From: UBA11090 sp035560555
GTDB lineage: Bacteria; Spirochaetota; Spirochaetia; Treponematales; Rectinemataceae
Reading direction: 5' to 3'
DNA: 64,000 nucleotides
Assembly: GCA_035560555.1 (NCBI GenBank)
Contig: DATMZF010000035.1
Span: 1-64,000 of the forward strand
The notes below the pieces were generated by a model. It made no database searches and had not been told where the DNA came from. It worked only from the letters and a program-made list of their open reading frames with translations. Position 1 is the first letter of the stretch. Each line of letters begins with the position of its first letter. A program made the translations under genes and the position numbers. Positions 33,586 through 42,450 of this stretch are shown piece after piece.

Positions 33586-36015
33586 ATGATGAAGAAAACC
33601 GCTACAGATTTTTTGGGCTCTTTTCTCCCTTGGCTCGCGGAACAGGGGGAGCTGTCGTGGGTCCGTACGCTCCGGCAGCGCGCTCCGAAACTCGCCGGAC
33701 TGCCGGCCGATCTCTCGCCGCCTCTCGCCGCGGCCCTCGCCGCGAAGGGCATTTCGGCCCTCTACACCCATCAGTCCGAATGTTACCGCATCGCCCGTTC
33801 CGGGCGGAATTTTGTCGTCGTCACGCCCACGGCCTCGGGCAAGACGCTCTGCTACAACCTTCCCGTTGTCCAGACCCTCCTGGAGGATCCCGCCGCCCGC
33901 GCCCTCTATCTTTTCCCGACGAAGGCCCTCTCCCAGGACCAGCAAGCCGAGCTCAACGAAGTAGCCTTGGGCGGCGCGCTGCCCGTTAAAATCCACACCT
34001 ACGACGGGGACACGCCCTCTTCCCTCAGAACGGCGGCGCGAAGCTCGGGCCGCATCGTCATCACGAATCCGGACATGCTCCACGCCGGGATACTGCCCAA
34101 CCACGCCAAGTGGATACAGTTCTTTTCCGGCCTGAAATACGTGGTCGTGGACGAAACGCACAGCTACCGGGGCGTTTTCGGCAGCCATGTGGGCAACGTG
34201 CTGAGGCGGCTCAAACGCGTCGCCGCCTTCTACGGCGCCAAGCCCTCCTTCATATTCTGCTCGGCGACGATCGCCAATCCCCGGGAACTCGCCGAGGCTT
34301 TGATCGAGGAACCCGTAGAGCTCGTCGACGACAACGGCGCCGGCGCCGGCGAAAAGACGATCGTCTTCTACAATCCCCCCGTCATCGATCCGGTGCGGGG
34401 CATGAGGAAGAGCGGCGCGACCGAGTCCGAGCTCATCGCCCTCGAACTGCTGAGAGAAGGGGTGAAGACCATACTCTTCGCCCGGTCCAGGCTGACGGTG
34501 GAACTCATCGCCAGCAACATCAACCAGAGCCTGGAGAATCCCAACAACGAAAACGAGAGGATAAAGGTGAGTCCCTACCGTTCGGGGCTTCTTCCCTCGG
34601 AGCGGCGCGCCATCGAGAAAGGCCTGCGCGAGGGATCGATCAATGGCGTTGTCTCCACGAACGCCCTGGAACTCGGCATCGACATAGGCGGGCTCGACGC
34701 CTCCGTCATGGCGGGCTATCCCGGCAGCACGGCTTCCTTCTGGCAGCAGGCGGGAAGGGCGGGGAGGAGGGGCGACTCCTCCCTGGCCGTATTCGTGGCT
34801 TCGGCTGCCCCCCTTGACCAGTATTTCGCCCTTCATCCCGAATATTTCCTCGCGCAGTCCCCGGAACAAGCCAGGGTCGACCTGGACAATCCCTTCATCT
34901 TCATCGACCACGTCAAGTGCGCGACCTTCGAGCTGCCTTTCGCGGAGGGCGGGTCCTTCGGCGGCGGCGCTGGTACCGGCGGTGGCCCAGGCGCCGACGC
35001 GGGCGAAACGGAGCCCGGCGAGGGAAGCGAGCGTTCCGAGCTGACGGCGGAGGCTCTTTCCCTGCTGGAGGAAGAAGGCGCGGTGCGTCTCACCGGCGGG
35101 CGCTGGTACTGGTCCGACGAGGGCTACCCCAGCGAGAAGATTTCGCTACGCTCGGCCACCGCCGACAATATCGTCATCGTCGACGTGACGGGCGGAGGAA
35201 GCCGCGTGATCGGCGAGATGGACAGGCCGAGCGCCAAGGAACTCATTTTCGACAACGCCGTCTACATCCACCTGGGCACGCAGTTCATCGTCAAGAAACT
35301 CGACATCGCCAATAGGGTCTGCCACGTCGAGCGAAAGGACCTGGATTACTGGACCGACGCCGTCGTCAAGACCGATCTCGAGGTGCTCACCGAGGACGAG
35401 CGTTCCTCGCCCGTCCAGTCCATGCTCTTCGGCTACGCCGTGGGCGACGTCCTCGTGAGGAGCCAGGCGGAGAAGTTCAAGAAGCTGCGCTTCCACACGC
35501 AGGAGAATGTCGGATTCGGCGAAATATTCCTGCCGCCCGAGGAAATGCAGACGCGCGCCCTCATGCTTCTTTTTCCGAAGGAGAGCGCGGCCGGCTCCTT
35601 CCTGGAGAGGCTCGATCCGGCGACGGCGGCGGCCGCGCTCGTCGGGGCCGCGCGCCTGCTGAAGTCCCTGGCCCCGGTCTTCGTCCTCTGCGATCCCCGC
35701 GATATCGGCGTCTCCGAGCGCGTGAGGGATCCCCATTTCTCGATCCCGGCCATCTACCTCTACGACAAGTATCCGGGCGGCACCGGCCTCTCGGAGGCCC
35801 TCGCGGGCAAGCTGGATGGACTCATGGGCGCGGCCTACGAGAGGCTCCACGGCTGCTCCTGCGGCGCGGGTTGCCCCTCCTGCATCGGCGCCGACCTCGT
35901 GGGCGCCGATGGCTCGCCCCAGGCCGGCGAGATTTCCGGCCCAACGCGCCGGGGCGGCGCCGGGTTCAAGTCCCTCGTGGGCGAACTCCTGGCCCGCTGC
36001 AGCGGTCGTCCTTGA
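33586..36015 (+). CDS. mrfA: MrfA/YprA-like superfamily 2 helicase with four-Cys cluster
   Basis: 809 residues. Motif I PTASGKT is at 81-87, the DETH box at 189-192, SAT in 'FCSATIANP' and the arginine-finger block QQAGRAGRRGD near 395. The C-terminal domain carries Cys757, 759, 763 and 766 (CSC...C..C), the cluster that defines the MrfA (YprA) group. In Bacillus subtilis that group works with MrfB in repair of mitomycin-type DNA damage. A glycine-rich low-complexity insertion (about 453-485) is unusual. MrfB follows 10 bases downstream, supporting the assignment. A leaderless promoter precedes the start. Confidence 0.88.
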   Translation: MMKKTATDFLGSFLPWLAEQGELSWVRTLRQRAPKLAGLPADLSPPLAAALAAKGISALYTHQSECYRIARSGRNFVVVTPTASGKTLCYNLPVVQTLLEDPAARALYLFPTKALSQDQQAELNEVALGGALPVKIHTYDGDTPSSLRTAARSSGRIVITNPDMLHAGILPNHAKWIQFFSGLKYVVVDETHSYRGVFGSHVGNVLRRLKRVAAFYGAKPSFIFCSATIANPRELAEALIEEPVELVDDNGAGAGEKTIVFYNPPVIDPVRGMRKSGATESELIALELLREGVKTILFARSRLTVELIASNINQSLENPNNENERIKVSPYRSGLLPSERRAIEKGLREGSINGVVSTNALELGIDIGGLDASVMAGYPGSTASFWQQAGRAGRRGDSSLAVFVASAAPLDQYFALHPEYFLAQSPEQARVDLDNPFIFIDHVKCATFELPFAEGGSFGGGAGTGGGPGADAGETEPGEGSERSELTAEALSLLEEEGAVRLTGGRWYWSDEGYPSEKISLRSATADNIVIVDVTGGGSRVIGEMDRPSAKELIFDNAVYIHLGTQFIVKKLDIANRVCHVERKDLDYWTDAVVKTDLEVLTEDERSSPVQSMLFGYAVGDVLVRSQAEKFKKLRFHTQENVGFGEIFLPPEEMQTRALMLLFPKESAAGSFLERLDPATAAAALVGAARLLKSLAPVFVLCDPRDIGVSERVRDPHFSIPAIYLYDKYPGGTGLSEALAGKLDGLMGAAYERLHGCSCGAGCPSCIGADLVGADGSPQAGEISGPTRRGGAGFKSLVGELLARCSGRP

Positions 36016-36025
36016 GGAGACCAGC

Positions 36026-37348
36026 TTGTCAGCCATGAAAGGGAGGCTGTCCCGCCTCAAGGAAATGGGACTCATCAAGGCCTCGGAGATCGTGTCGCGC
36101 CCTGATAAGCCGGATAATCCGGATAAGCCGGAAAGGCCAAAAAAGCCGTTACGGGAAGAAAAATCGGGCTTCCTTCCGGGATGGGAAAGGATCGCTCCCC
36201 ATACCTATACGAGGACGGTGGAGACCGGCTTCGGCCTGGACGAAAACCGCGGCGATTGCTTCGAGGAAAGCCATTTCGCGAACCAGCGGCTGAGGCGGAA
36301 AAAGGGTCTGAACCCCGCGCCATTGACCGCCATTCCCCTGAGCAGGCTCGCTTTTTTCGACCTCGAGACCACCGGCCTTTCGGGCGGGGCGGGCACGGTA
36401 GCCTTCCTGGCGGCAGTCGGTTTTTTCGAGGGCGGAAGTTTCCTCGTCACCCAAGTCTTCATCGACGATTTTCCTGGGGAGCCCGCTTTTCTCGATTTCA
36501 CGGTCAATCTTCTCTCGGAGCATCCTTATCTCGTCACCTACAACGGAGCCGCCTTTGATCTGCCCCTTTTGAGGACGCGCTGCATCATGAACGCCGTTCC
36601 CGTCCCCGAATTCGGCCACATAGACCTCCTGCATATGGCGAGGAAGTTCTGGAGGAAAACCTTCGGTTCCTGCTCCCTTCAGGCCATGGAGATAGCCGTT
36701 CTCGGGGAGGGGCGGGAGGACGACGTGCCCGGATTTCTCATCCCGCGGCTCTGGCTCGATTATTCGGGGGCGACAGCCGCGGACAGCGACGCTCTCGAAA
36801 CCTCTCTCGCGGCGATGGGAAAGGTGGCCGACCACAATCTCCTCGACGTCAGGTCGCTCGCCAGGCTCTTTCTCAGGGTCGAGGGAATCATGAAGGAACC
36901 TTGCGTACGCTGGGAGAGCGAAAGAGTCTATGTCCCTCATCTCGCCATGGAACTGATGGCGGCCGACCGATCGGAGGAAGGCTACACCCTCCTCGAGGAA
37001 GGCGCCGCGGCCGGCGACCATGGGGCGCTCAGGCTTCTTTTCAAATTCTATAGAAAGGCGGGGGATCTGGAGGCCTGCGGACGTGTCATCGCCGCGATGG
37101 ACGAACACAGCGTCGAAGGCTGTATCGAAAAGGCGAAATTCCACGAACATGTGAGGAGGGATCCTGGAACCGCTCTCGCCTACGCCGAAAAAGCCAAGGC
37201 CATCCTGGAAGTGGAAGTCGCCCAGGAAACGGAAATCCGAAATCAAGGCGCTCCAAAAACCGACAACCCCGAACGCGAGGGGCTCGAGAAGAGGCGGGCG
37301 CGGCTCTTGAGAAAATTGGGTAAATCGGGTGATGGTTGTAGCTGGTGA
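36026..37348 (+). CDS. mrfB: MrfB/YprB-like DEDDh exonuclease
   Basis: 440 residues from a TTG start. GAGGAGA lies five bases upstream and overlaps the mrfA stop, whereas the next ATG (36035) is 14 bases from it. A proline/lysine-rich linker with a repeated PDKP unit (about 26-40) leads into an RNase H-like exonuclease domain. It has Asp112/Glu114 in FFDLETTGL, Asp178 in YNGAAFDLP, and His270/Asp274 in HNLLD: a complete DEDDh set. The C-terminal ~140 residues are helical and TPR-like. In B. subtilis MrfB is the nuclease partner of the MrfA helicase, and the same pairing here suggests a conserved repair unit. Confidence 0.87.
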   Translation: MSAMKGRLSRLKEMGLIKASEIVSRPDKPDNPDKPERPKKPLREEKSGFLPGWERIAPHTYTRTVETGFGLDENRGDCFEESHFANQRLRRKKGLNPAPLTAIPLSRLAFFDLETTGLSGGAGTVAFLAAVGFFEGGSFLVTQVFIDDFPGEPAFLDFTVNLLSEHPYLVTYNGAAFDLPLLRTRCIMNAVPVPEFGHIDLLHMARKFWRKTFGSCSLQAMEIAVLGEGREDDVPGFLIPRLWLDYSGATAADSDALETSLAAMGKVADHNLLDVRSLARLFLRVEGIMKEPCVRWESERVYVPHLAMELMAADRSEEGYTLLEEGAAAGDHGALRLLFKFYRKAGDLEACGRVIAAMDEHSVEGCIEKAKFHEHVRRDPGTALAYAEKAKAILEVEVAQETEIRNQGAPKTDNPEREGLEKRRARLLRKLGKSGDGCSW

Positions 37349-37381
37349 GCGTTTTCCGCGACAGAGGGAAATCGGACTATG

Positions 37382-38443
37382 TCAGGGCTTGGGATTGGCC
37401 TGGAGCGTGTCCCCGAGCTGGCCGCAGGCGCCCATGACGCCTCTGCCGCGATGCATGCGCTGGACGGCGACGAGTCCCGCCTTCTCAAGCACATCGGTGA
37501 AGGCCTGAACTTGCGCCTTGCTGGGCGTTTCGAAAGGAAGTCCGGGCACCGCGTTCCATGGAATGAGATTGACCTGTGCCTTGAGCGGTTTTACCCAGCG
37601 CACCAGGGCGCGGGCATCGTCGGGGCTCGCGTTCCTGTTTCCGGTGAGGACGGCTTCGAGGGTGACGCGTTCGCCGGTCTTTTCTTGGTATTCGACGAGG
37701 GCGGTCTTGAGGGCCTCAAGGTTCCAGGTGCGGTTTATGGGCATCATTTCCGACCGCATATCCTCATCGGCCGTGGTCAGCGACACGGCGAGCCTGACTC
37801 GAGGACCGTTGGCGGCCAGGTCGAGAATCCCCGGGACGACGCCGCTCGTGGAAATGGTGATCTTGCGGAGCGACATGCCTATGCCTTTCGGGTCGGAGAG
37901 GAGCGCTATGGCCTTCCTGACGGCGGGAAGATTGAGGAGGGGTTCGCCCATGCCCATGAAGACGACGTTCGAGATGAACCCCCGTCTTTCCTTGAGGAAG
38001 TAGTACTGTTCGAGGATTTCGTCCGGCCCCAGATTCCGCAGGAAACCGAGCTGGCCCGTACGGCAGAATTTGCAGCCCATGGGACAGCCCACTTGGCTGG
38101 AGAGACAGGCGGTTTTCCTTCCCTCGATGTCCTCCAGGAGGACGCATTCGACAGCGGCGCCGTCGCGCAGTCTGATCTGCAGCTTCAGCGACCCATCCTC
38201 GTCCTTGAACTCGGAACTCACCGATGAGGATCGCAGCTTGCCGAACGAGGCGCTCAGTCTCTCTTTTTCGGAGGCGGGCAGGTTGGTCATGCCGGAAAAA
38301 TCCGATGTTCCGCGGACAATCCAATCGTAGACCTGCTTGGCCCTGAAGCTCTGTTCAAAGCGAAGCAGGTCCAGAATTTCGCGGGAGAGCAGGCCCGAAA
38401 GATAGATCGCCGGTTTTCCCTCGGTCACGGGCGCTTCTGCCAT
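37382..38443 (-). CDS. rlmN: Dual-specificity 23S rRNA / tRNA methyltransferase RlmN
   Basis: 353 residues. The radical-SAM cluster cysteines are Cys120, Cys124 and Cys127 (CPMGCKFC). The second catalytic cysteine is Cys340 in GACGQL near the C-terminus. MGMGEPL and ISTSG motifs are present. It methylates C2 of A2503 in 23S rRNA and A37 of some tRNAs. It lies 15 bases downstream of the TPR gene and is convergent with mrfB. Confidence 0.96.
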   Translation of the reverse strand: MAEAPVTEGKPAIYLSGLLSREILDLLRFEQSFRAKQVYDWIVRGTSDFSGMTNLPASEKERLSASFGKLRSSSVSSEFKDEDGSLKLQIRLRDGAAVECVLLEDIEGRKTACLSSQVGCPMGCKFCRTGQLGFLRNLGPDEILEQYYFLKERRGFISNVVFMGMGEPLLNLPAVRKAIALLSDPKGIGMSLRKITISTSGVVPGILDLAANGPRVRLAVSLTTADEDMRSEMMPINRTWNLEALKTALVEYQEKTGERVTLEAVLTGNRNASPDDARALVRWVKPLKAQVNLIPWNAVPGLPFETPSKAQVQAFTDVLEKAGLVAVQRMHRGRGVMGACGQLGDTLQANPKP

Positions 38444-38458
38444 CCTATCGGCGCGCCT

Positions 38459-39607
38459 TCACGAAGCCTTCGATGAGAGCTTCATGAGCGCTTCCGAGAC
38501 GAAGGGGTTCTTGATCCCCATCTTCGTAAAGTCGCTGAGGATGTCTATGGCCTGCTGACGCTGGCCGGCCGCTATGTAGCACTGGGCCAGCTCGAGGTAA
38601 ATCCGGTAATTCTTGGGATCGTTCTGGATGAGCATCTTGAGGCTCGTGATGGCGTCGTCCCATTTGCCCTGGGTGCGCGCGATGACGGCGAGTCCGAGAA
38701 TGGCGTACACGTCGAACTCTATGTTCAGCGCCTCCTCGTAATACTTCACCGCTTTCTCGAGGTCGCCGATATTCCTGTAGGCGTCGCCCGCCCTGGTGAG
38801 GATAACCTTGTTTTTGGGGTCCTTCTCGAGAATCTTGTTCCAGTAGACGAGGGAATTTGCCTGTTTGCCGACGCCTCTATAGCAGTCGGCTATGCCGAAG
38901 AGCGCGTAAAAATTGTCAGGCTCCCTCTCGAGGGCTTTTTCGAAATAGGGAACGCCGCGATCGAACTGTTTCAGCTTCCTGTAGCAGTTGCCAATGGAGG
39001 TGAGAACCCTGATGTCGACGCGATCGGCCTGCAGGTCGACCATCCTCTGCCAGTAAGCGAGGGCTTCCTTGTATTCCTTGAAATCATAGTGCAGATGACC
39101 GAGGCCGATGAGGGCGTAGTGGTTGTCGGTCTCCATCTCGAGGACGCGCTGGTAGATGGCCTTGGATTTTCTGAAATCGTGCACCTTCCTGTAAGCGTCG
39201 GCAACCCTCGTCAGGACGGTGATGTTCGTATTGTCGTGGAGCAGATACTGCTCCCAGATCTCTATGGCCTTGTGATACTGATTGAGCGCCTTGTAGCAGT
39301 CCGCGAGGCCGAACAGGGCGTAACTGTTGCCGGGATGGAACACGAGACAGCGCCGGTAATGATCGGCGGCGTCCCGATACGCGCCGCGTTTGCGGGCGGC
39401 ATCGCCGAGGCCGACCAACGCATAATTGTTTTCCTTGTCCTTTTCCAAAATCTGGGCAAAGCATTCAACGGCCTCATCGAACCTATTTTCCTTAAGCAGC
39501 TGATAGCCTTTCTTGGAAGATTCGGAGATTTCGCTCAATTCGCTCTCAAGAGCCTCGGGGATTTCGAAAAATTCGTCCTGGGTCGGGGGGGAAAGTTCGT
39601 CACTCAT
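38459..39607 (-). CDS. Tetratricopeptide-repeat protein
   Basis: 382 residues made of about nine or ten TPR units of 34-36 residues, starting near residue 30. Each has the typical small-residue pattern (e.g. ALVGLGDAARKRGAYRDAADHYRR). There is no signal peptide or membrane segment, so it is probably a cytoplasmic scaffold. The first ~30 residues are acidic and probably unstructured. A GAGGAC site precedes the ATG, and a good promoter lies 85 bases upstream. It is co-transcribed with rlmN. Partner unknown. Confidence 0.88.
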   Translation of the reverse strand: MSDELSPPTQDEFFEIPEALESELSEISESSKKGYQLLKENRFDEAVECFAQILEKDKENNYALVGLGDAARKRGAYRDAADHYRRCLVFHPGNSYALFGLADCYKALNQYHKAIEIWEQYLLHDNTNITVLTRVADAYRKVHDFRKSKAIYQRVLEMETDNHYALIGLGHLHYDFKEYKEALAYWQRMVDLQADRVDIRVLTSIGNCYRKLKQFDRGVPYFEKALEREPDNFYALFGIADCYRGVGKQANSLVYWNKILEKDPKNKVILTRAGDAYRNIGDLEKAVKYYEEALNIEFDVYAILGLAVIARTQGKWDDAITSLKMLIQNDPKNYRIYLELAQCYIAAGQRQQAIDILSDFTKMGIKNPFVSEALMKLSSKAS

Positions 39608-39691
39608 ATTTTGTCCTCACGACGGAAAGCGTATTTTATCATTTAAACGTTTTAAAATACGGAACAGATCCGGCCTTCCATCTAGCGTAAA

Positions 39692-39720
39692 AGTATAAAA
39701 CGAAAAGCCGGAAAAAGCAA
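39692..39720 (-). promoter_or_regulatory. Promoter of the TPR-rlmN operon
   Basis: On the minus strand TTGCTT (39720-39715), 17 bases, TATACT (39697-39692). The leader of about 80 bases contains an AT-rich near-palindrome around AAACGTTT (39640-39660). Confidence 0.55.
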
Positions 39721-39726
39721 CCGGTG

Positions 39727-40287
39727 TTATTTTGAGGTTGAGACATTTTCACGTTTTCTGTAAAAACGCACGATCGAACGCCCGTAGCTCCGTTCATCCT
39801 CGACCGAAAGGGGGCCGATTTCCTGCGGCAGCTTGTCTTCCCTGGGGAAATGGATGAGCGCGAGGCCGCTTTCCTTGAGGCTGGAACTCTTCGCCAGGGC
39901 TTTGAGCAGGTCCAACTTGTACGCGTAGGGGAAGGGCGGATCGAGGAAAACGACGTCGAAGGCGGTCTTGTTGCGCGCGAGGAAAAGCTCGACCGGTTGG
40001 GCCTTGCACTCGATGCGCTGGTCCGAGGCGATCGACACGTTCTTGAGGAGAATGGGGAACTTTGCCCTGTCGCGTTCGACGCACACGATGGGATTGGCGC
40101 CGCGCGATGCCGCTTCGAGGGCGATGATGCCCGATCCGGAAAAAAGGTCGAGGAAGGACTGGCCCGTCATATCCCCCAGGACGGCGAAGACAGATTCCCT
40201 CATCCTATCCATGGCGGGCCGGATGGCCATCTGGGCGTCGGGGAGCTCGATGACGCGGCCGCAGTAGATTCCGCCGGTGATTCGCAT
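39727..40287 (-). CDS. rsmD: 16S rRNA (guanine966-N2)-methyltransferase
   Basis: 186 residues. Rossmann methyltransferase with the SAM loop DLFSGSGIIALEAASRG (about 47-63) and the catalytic DPPFPY motif (about 116-121), which is specific to N2-guanine / N6-adenine-type enzymes. The N-terminal MRITGGIYCGR is typical of RsmD. It lies four bases after smpB in the same operon. Confidence 0.94.
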   Translation of the reverse strand: MRITGGIYCGRVIELPDAQMAIRPAMDRMRESVFAVLGDMTGQSFLDLFSGSGIIALEAASRGANPIVCVERDRAKFPILLKNVSIASDQRIECKAQPVELFLARNKTAFDVVFLDPPFPYAYKLDLLKALAKSSSLKESGLALIHFPREDKLPQEIGPLSVEDERSYGRSIVRFYRKRENVSTSK

Positions 40288-40291
40288 AAAC

Positions 40292-40759
40292 CTACCACTC
40301 CCTCGTGCGGAACTCGCGCCTTATGTCGCGGTCCACGTCGCGTTCCTTGATATCCGCGCGCTTGTCGTATGCCTTTTTGCCTTTGCAGAGGCCGAGTTCG
40401 ATCTTGATGAGGCCGTGTTTCAGGTACACCGCCAGCGGGATGAGCGTGAAGCCCTTCTCGCGGACTTTCCTGTCGATGCGCTTGATTTCCTGGGCATGGA
40501 GAAGGAGTTTCTTGGGTCTGTCGGGATCGTGGTTGAACAGCGAGGAGAAGGCGTATTCCGTGATGTGGAAATTCCTGAGCCAGACTTCGCCGTTCCTCAC
40601 GTCGGCGTAGGCGTCGGGGAAGGAGGCTCGCCCGTCGCGGAGCGATTTCACTTCGGTGCCTTTCAGCTCGACGCCGCATTCGAAACTCTCGTCGACGCTG
40701 TAGTCGAAGCGGGCGCGCCTGTTGAGCGCCACGACCTTGGCGCCTTCGGGTATGCTCAT
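40292..40759 (-). CDS. smpB: SsrA-binding protein SmpB
   Basis: 155 residues. Binds tmRNA to rescue stalled ribosomes. The core beta-barrel motif ECGVELKGTEVKSLRDGRAS and the KKLLLHAQEI block are clear, as is the basic C-terminal tail that enters the ribosomal decoding site (KGKKAYDKRADIKERD). The ATG overlaps the stop of the SUMF gene as ATGA. The tmRNA gene itself is not in the window. Confidence 0.96.
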   Translation of the reverse strand: MSIPEGAKVVALNRRARFDYSVDESFECGVELKGTEVKSLRDGRASFPDAYADVRNGEVWLRNFHITEYAFSSLFNHDPDRPKKLLLHAQEIKRIDRKVREKGFTLIPLAVYLKHGLIKIELGLCKGKKAYDKRADIKERDVDRDIRREFRTREW

Positions 40760-42384
40760 CGTTCCACGATCGCCGGCCTGAAGCCGAGGAAGGAGGTCGC
40801 ATGCGCAGAGGGCATGCCGCCGCGGGAGAAGAGGGTGATGGAATCGGAGGCGTTGGCCCATGAGCCGCCCCGGACCGTTTTTTCATCGCCGGCGAGCCGC
40901 CCATCCGCGAAGGCGGGGTAGGGGCGGTAGGCTTCGGCCGTCCACTCCCAGACGTTGCCGAACATGTCGGCGAGGCCGGCGGTGGAATATCCGGCGGCGC
41001 CCGCGCGCGTGGGGCCGTCTTTTGCCGCGTCGGACCAGGTGGCCTTGATCTCCGTCGTCGCGTCCGGGCTGGAGAGCCCCGCGCGCGCCGCCGCCTCCCA
41101 CATCCCTTCGCTGGGCAGGACGGCTTTCCAGGCGCCTCGCGATCCAGCGTTTAGCCAGTCACAGTAAGCCGACGCCGCGGCCCAGGAAACATTGGTGACC
41201 GGTTTGTCGGCGTCGGCGCCGCTTCCCTTCCATCCATCGAGGTAGAATTCATCGGCGAGCCCCGCCTCGACGAGGGCGGCCTTGCTGTCCGGCCTCCAAC
41301 TCGGATTGGCGGCGAGGAAGGTCGCCCACTGTCGGTTCGTCACTTCGGTTCTAGCCATGCCGAACGAGGGGATGACCGCGCTGTAGCCGGCGTTCGAGCC
41401 TGATGGCGCTTCGCCTCCCAAGGGCAGGGCGCCGCCCGAAAAGAGCACAAACTCATGGCCGCCCAGGAAAACCTCGCCCTTAGGCCGTATCTTTCCCTCG
41501 CCGACCTGGGCCAGCGCTTCGCCCGCGCCCTTGGCTGTCGTGGCGAGAGGCATCGAGGCCGAGCTGTCCTTGTCGAGGATGTCCCGCAGCCAGACCGCGC
41601 CGGCTTTTTCGACGCACAGGGCTGCTATGGCGACGCGCGCCGCCGAAACCATCGAAAGGGGGCCGGGGATTCCCCCGGAGGAAACGAGGATGCTGGCCTT
41701 GAGCCCATCCCTCGCCGATTCGGCCGAGGCTGTCGCCGACAGCGCGTCCCTCGCGAAGCCCAAGGGAGCAGGCAGCGCCGCGGGCGCGCCTTCAGCGTCG
41801 GCAACTGCCGCTGCTCCCGCCCCCTCCGCGCCGCTCGTCGCTCGCCCGCCCGCCAGCGCCCCCGATCCGGCCAGGGCCGCGGCGGCGTCGGAGAGGACGG
41901 GAGGAAACTGGTAGAGCGCGCTCGGCTTTCCCGCCAGTGACCAGGACGCGTATTCTCGGTACGCCGAAAGAAGAAGTTCGGCCGGTTTCTCGGCCGAAAG
42001 GCTGAATTCGATCTTTTCGCGGCGGGGGAAAAAGAGGCTGCCAAAGAGCCTTCCGCCGATATGGAGGTTCCTTGTCTCAGGGGCGAAACCCTCGCGCTCG
42101 AAGCGTATCGCGTAGTCGCCCGAAGGGAGGAATATTTTCTGTCCGCTGCTGCCCTTATACAGATCCCCGACATAGACGGCCGACTTGGCGGGAGTTCCCT
42201 CGAAAACGAGATAGCTTCCGTTTTTCCGTATCCCGGGCAGGATGAGGGCCAGAAACAGCAGGAATATAGCGAGAATCGCGTAGACCGCAGGCAGATAGAC
42301 GCGAGGCTCGACGCCGGCTATGGGATGCAGTCTGACGGTTGCCTGATCGATGTCGGACTGTGTGATTTTCTTCTCTTCCTTCAT
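40756..42384 (-). CDS. Membrane-anchored PEGA and SUMF (FGE-sulfatase) domain protein
   Basis: 542 residues. One membrane segment at about 29-50 leaves a short cytoplasmic end. A PEGA-type beta domain follows (about 57-130: VYVGDLYKG, GDYAIRFEREGFAPE). Then comes an Ala/Gly-rich low-complexity linker (about 165-215). The C-terminal ~220 residues are an SUMF1/EgtB-like domain with TEVTNRQWATFLAANP, PVTNVSWAAASAYCDWLN, FGNVWEWTAEAY and TVRGGSWAN. Only a subset of SUMF proteins make formylglycine, and the paired active-site cysteines of that enzyme are not evident here, so a structural or binding role is as likely. It is first gene of an operon with smpB and rsmD. Confidence 0.85.
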   Translation of the reverse strand: MKEEKKITQSDIDQATVRLHPIAGVEPRVYLPAVYAILAIFLLFLALILPGIRKNGSYLVFEGTPAKSAVYVGDLYKGSSGQKIFLPSGDYAIRFEREGFAPETRNLHIGGRLFGSLFFPRREKIEFSLSAEKPAELLLSAYREYASWSLAGKPSALYQFPPVLSDAAAALAGSGALAGGRATSGAEGAGAAAVADAEGAPAALPAPLGFARDALSATASAESARDGLKASILVSSGGIPGPLSMVSAARVAIAALCVEKAGAVWLRDILDKDSSASMPLATTAKGAGEALAQVGEGKIRPKGEVFLGGHEFVLFSGGALPLGGEAPSGSNAGYSAVIPSFGMARTEVTNRQWATFLAANPSWRPDSKAALVEAGLADEFYLDGWKGSGADADKPVTNVSWAAASAYCDWLNAGSRGAWKAVLPSEGMWEAAARAGLSSPDATTEIKATWSDAAKDGPTRAGAAGYSTAGLADMFGNVWEWTAEAYRPYPAFADGRLAGDEKTVRGGSWANASDSITLFSRGGMPSAHATSFLGFRPAIVER

Positions 42385-42393
42385 TGCGGGAAG

Positions 42394-42421
42394 CGTATAG
42401 GATGCGTCCGGACCTTGTCAA
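42394..42421 (-). promoter_or_regulatory. Near-leaderless promoter of the PEGA-SUMF gene
   Basis: On the minus strand consensus TTGACA (42421-42416), 16 bases, TATACG (42399-42394), ending nine bases before the ATG at 42384. Its -35 box overlaps the -35 box of the opposite lepB1 promoter. Confidence 0.55.
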
Positions 42422-42443
42422 CGCTGTGCGAACATGGTAGTGT
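42415..42443 (+). promoter_or_regulatory. Leaderless-type promoter of the lepB operon
   Basis: TTGTCA at 42415-42420, 17 bases, extended -10 TGG-TAGTGT with the hexamer at 42438-42443, seven bases before the ATG at 42451. No ribosome site is visible. Confidence 0.5.
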
Positions 42444-42450
42444 GATTTCA

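Noticed and set aside
33504..33752. N-terminal extension of GlgC to 33752
   Set aside because: The added 83 residues resemble nothing in the family and would overlap the start of mrfA. The ATG at 33503 has its own ribosome site.
32662..34911. A 749-codon minus-strand open frame across glgC and mrfA
   Set aside because: It is out of frame with glgC and antisense to mrfA. The product is low-complexity with no motif, whereas both overlapped genes have complete family signatures.
42061..42450. Upstream in-frame extension of LepB
   Set aside because: It lies antisense to the PEGA-SUMF coding region, and family similarity starts after 42451.
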